Under the pieces are notes generated by a model. The model was not told the DNA's origin. It searched no databases and was given only the letters and a program-made list of their open reading frames with translations. Below, piece after piece: positions 60,808 to 64,000 of a stretch of DNA of 64,000 nucleotides (its first letter is position 1; every line of letters starts with the position of its first letter). Source of the DNA: Auanema rhodensis (taxonomy: Eukaryota > Nematoda > Chromadorea > Rhabditida > Rhabditidae); the NCBI GenBank assembly GCA_964057225.1, contig OZ059895.1:5518001-5582000 (forward strand). The letters are read 5' to 3'. Position numbers and translations under genes: made by a program.

Positions 60808-62490
60808 TTTTCAATAATATCCATGGAATGTGTTCTTCAGATTCAACTATGTATTCCCGAATTGAACTTTTAAGATTAATGAACGATCTTGTCAGTATTT
60901 ATCTCTCTACGCTGTACGATATACAATATTTCCAAGAAGACCTACTATGTGAATTGTTTTACCACCTTGTTCTCACTCTTTCTCTCTCTCTCTCTCCTTC
61001 ACTTTTTCAATTTTTATTTTTAAAAAAGCCTTCCACCTCGAATATTCTCATGAGAAGTCGATCTTTTGGCTTCAATTTTAGATTTCACATATGTTTCTAA
61101 GAAGAAAGATGCTAAACTTGTGATATATAGAGAAAGACAAATGGAAACAATATATAATAATATATATTTTCTATTGAAAAATTTAATTAAAATAAAGAAT
61201 TTTATTTAAAAAAAAGAAGAAAAGGAAATAATATAGAATATTGATATGATTGAATTATAATCAATGATATAACATTGATATATAAAATCTTCAATTTAAT
61301 TATATTAATTATTCCAACTAAAGTTATTTATTATAATTTTTATAAATTAATTTAATAAAATTTTCTAATTATGACGTTTTGATATAGATGAATGAATGTA
61401 TATATGTAGCATAATCTTAATACATGAAAATACAGACAAAATATGAGAGAATTTCATAGAAAATGTTATAGAAGTTATATAAATTAATTTAATTATATGT
61501 ATATAGTTATCTCAATGACCTCAAAATTTAAACAAAAAAAAAAGAGAATGAAATATAGTTTAGAACTTTTATTAAATTGAGAGAAATAAAGTAAAAAAAA
61601 AAAGAAGAAAAGAGCATGGAAAAGAGAAGTAAAAACGTCAGCATCATCAATTTACAAATAGAATATTCAATTATTATATCAGCTGATTATGATATTTATA
61701 TATCTATTTATATATAAAAAAAAAGAAAAAAATATAAAATATGAATAATCAAATATTTTATTTTATAAATTATTTGTTTTATTAAGTTAATTATACATTT
61801 TAGTATAACTATTTATGATAAATTATGAGAAAAATAATAAAATTTAGAATAGAAACTTGAACAAGCATGGAGGAAGAGATGCTTCTTCTTCTTTTTTTTC
61901 TGAAACCATCAGAAAAAAAAGGTTTTATTGTTCTTCTAGCTGTGCAAATGTAAGAGCTCTTTCTGATTTTTGATGTTTTCATCTTATCTAGGAAATGGGA
62001 AATTGGTTGTAATGAACAAGTTCATAACCAGCATTGAAAGACTATATTGAAGTCAATGACGCATGAGCAACATAGGTTGAATTAGTCAGGTTCTATCTAA
62101 GCTTATTCACTTAAATGAATTTTTAGATGGATTAAGTTCAGAAACAAGAGAAAATGGACCAAGCAATAGTAAAAAAATTTAAAAAAAAACATAAAAATAT
62201 TATGAAAATATTTGGAGAGATGACCAGCATAAACAAAACTTCACGTGAAAAGTTTAAATTATTAAAAAACAATTAACTATATGGTAACTATATCATAACT
62301 ATATGGTTTTATAATATAAAATACAATGTTATAATTAAGATTATAGTATATTCATGTTAACTATATGTATATATGGATATTTACAAAATGAATAGATTAT
62401 ATGAAACATGTGGATATTTGACTTATTTGGAAAACATGAAAATACATTTCTCACATATGTATGTTCGTCAAAAACAGAAAGACATTATAC

Positions 62491-62691
62491 TCTGAAGCTG
62501 AATGGTGAGTGGATGACTTGTTGGTTAGGATCTCTGAGTGTGCTGGCTGAAATCTCCATCTGGAGAACAGAGCAAGATGGGGAAGAAGAAGAAAGAAAAA
62601 GAATTGGCACCAAGTTTTCTTCTTTGTCATATGCATGAGACCGTAGTGATGTGATTGGAGATGCTCCTTTAGGTATTCGGTAGAATGGCAT
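62491..62691 (-). CDS. Candidate first coding exon of the zinc-finger gene
   Basis: An ATG (62691) opens 67 codons (MPFYRIPKGASPITSLRSHA ...) to a GTATAA donor in phase 0, directly before an in-frame stop in the intron. The phase fits the 53259-53348 exon, which would give a full protein of about 832 residues. GA tracts on the plus strand lie just upstream in the presumed 5' UTR, followed by a GC-richer stretch. The 9.1 kb intron implied is long for this genome, so the link is provisional. Confidence 0.4.
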
Positions 62692-62774
<83 letters not shown>

Positions 62775-62786
62775 CGAGAGAGAGAA
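62691..62786. repeat. (GA)n microsatellite
   Basis: About 95 bases of GA with small interruptions, abutting the candidate first exon of the zinc-finger gene. Confidence 0.95.
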
Positions 62787-64000
62787 CAGAATATTAGGCT
62801 TACAATCTTAAACGGTTTCTCCAGTTCTCGGGATAATCAAAGCTAAGTTAGGAAATCCAGGTTGTATGGATATGATTGTGTTGACAGCGTGTGTGTGTCG
62901 AAAGCGCAGGGTGAGGGTGGAGAGCGGGGGTGTAGGAAGGAGGAGAGATGGAAGAGAGAAAGAAATAGAACCAGAGCAGGCAGGGAAACATTTTTCGAGC
63001 CAGAGTCAGCTAAAGCTGAAACCTGATGAATATGAGAGAGTATTCATGTGTGATGTGAAGCAGAGGAGAGTGTAAGACGCAGCGAGAGACTGCGATTCTG
63101 TTCTCAATGGCTGCCGTAGAGCCGCAGAACCAGAACCAAACGGGCAGCTCGGCAGGCAACCACAGTTAGAAAAATGAAAAAAAGATAATAAGGAGAGAGG
63201 AAGAGAGAGAGAAGGAGGGTGAGAGATATATAGAGAGCGAATGCAAGATAAGTTTTAGATGGGAAGGAAGTAGCGAGCAAGAAGCTCACTACTACACCTG
63301 TAATCAACATCATTTTCAATTTCTCTCCTAAATATTAGCGACAGCATGTGATATAATGAATTCCGATGGGGGGGAAATATTTTCAGCCAAACGTGAAATA
63401 TTTATATTTTTTTTAAATTTTGAAGATGTCACAGCTGTTTTTGATTAAAATCGAAGAAACTAATATGGAGAGGTAAGTAGAAAAAACAGAAGGAAGGAAG
63501 TAAAATTAAGAAGTTATATCATAACTGGAATATAAGACAGTTGATTTATAATTGAATCAGATTATGATTATAAGAAGCTATGAAACATAAAACAAATAAT
63601 AAAATCAAGAATATTGCTCTATTTTTGTTAAAAAAAAAAGAAAAAAAAGAAGATTTCGATAATGATGTTGATGAAAAAAAGCTGGTAATGATCGAGGGTG
63701 GTATTAACGTAAGAATATTGTAAGAACAAAAAAAATGTAATTAATGGTATGTGAGTACGAAAAAGGAGATGATGTGATATAGGTTGTTGGTAAAAAAGTA
63801 AGCGGTGGAAGATGAAACATACATATGTATATATCTTTATATAATTTTACTTTTATTTCATAAAATGAATTAATATTATGAAAATTTATATATTTTATAT
63901 AATATAGTATAAATTATTATAAAATATTAACTATAAGTAACAGTTTAATATAAAAGATTAACAGATGAAAGAGGATAAAACATTAAAAATGCTATTATTC
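62787..64000. promoter_or_regulatory. Presumed upstream region of the zinc-finger gene
   Basis: GC-richer from about 62,860 to 63,320, then AT-rich to the window edge. Frames on both strands (62866-63075 plus, 63104-63319 minus) lack splice support. The minus frame is hydrophobic and pyrimidine-driven. I treat this as promoter or 5' UTR sequence. Confidence 0.35.

Larger units (their letters stand above)
53349..62490. other. 9 kb AT-rich region, probably the first intron of the zinc-finger gene
   Basis: Dominated by long GA tracts (plus strand), A- and T-runs and a repeated TATATGTATATAGTTA-type dyad. A few GC-richer islands interrupt it, at about 54.73-54.9, 55.5, 56.1, 58.4-58.5, 60.0-60.1 and 60.5-60.7 kb. 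The 132-codon minus frame at 57413-57811 is open but low in complexity. Apart from the candidates listed separately I see no gene. Confidence 0.6.

Noticed and set aside
60564-60824. Minus-strand ORFs made of SLSLSL repeats.
   Set aside because: Direct translation of the GA/CT microsatellite.

Overview
This window is nuclear DNA of a nematode, probably a chromadorean. The reasons are: AT-rich sequence; genes cut by many very short introns (mostly 41-52 bp) that end in TTTTAG or TTTTCAG; trans-splice-like acceptors just upstream of start codons; closely spaced same-strand gene runs that look like operons; and recognisable nematode genes, including an nlp-40 neuropeptide precursor and a stand-alone PI3K adaptor like aap-1. 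I cannot name the species. All gene models were spliced by hand from frame continuity, splice dinucleotides and phase, and have no transcript support.

Left part (1-20.5 kb). A possible 3' exon lies on the minus strand at 1.6-1.8 kb. It is followed by a TPM-domain, single-pass membrane protein on the plus strand (MOLO-1-like, 2.4-8.7 kb, with a 3.5 kb intron). Next are a minus-strand RTN4IP1/rad-8 oxidoreductase (9.2-10.6 kb) and a plus-strand run that looks like an operon: proteasome ATPase rpt-5, two tandem SLC25A44-type mitochondrial carriers and mrpl-13 (11.5-18.0 kb). A small two-pass membrane protein follows (18.6-20.5 kb).

Middle part (20.9-43.2 kb). The genes are nlp-40 (minus), aap-1 and a TMEM106-family gene (plus, operon-like), a single-domain saposin-like protein (minus), and then a plus-strand run: an orphan ORF, nucleoporin npp-13/Nup93, a DMGDH/SARDH-family flavoenzyme with a GcvT domain, a 625-residue protein whose N-terminus resembles the HJURP/Scm3 CENP-A chaperone core and which carries six NG-L-x-DGP repeats, and an SRBD1/Tex-like S1 RNA-binding protein. 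Convergent to the last of these is a minus-strand Cys-rich surface protein with two three-finger-like CCC...CN signatures.

Right part (43.2-64 kb). This is dominated by one large minus-strand gene for a four-finger C2H2 transcription factor (Egr/Klumpfuss-like, with a PLDLS CtBP-type motif). Its core is at 46.0-48.7 kb, an upstream exon is at 53.3 kb and a candidate first exon is at 62.5-62.7 kb. The rest is AT-rich DNA with many GA tracts, a recurrent TATATGTATATAGTTA dyad, and several isolated higher-GC islands. Some of these islands read as unassigned exons, including a phase-compatible minus-strand trio at 49.7-52.7 kb and a plus-strand exon at 54.7 kb that ends in CTCS.

The most interesting candidate is the HJURP/Scm3-like protein at 35.7-38.4 kb. 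A CENP-A chaperone of that family is not, to my knowledge, an established component in nematodes.
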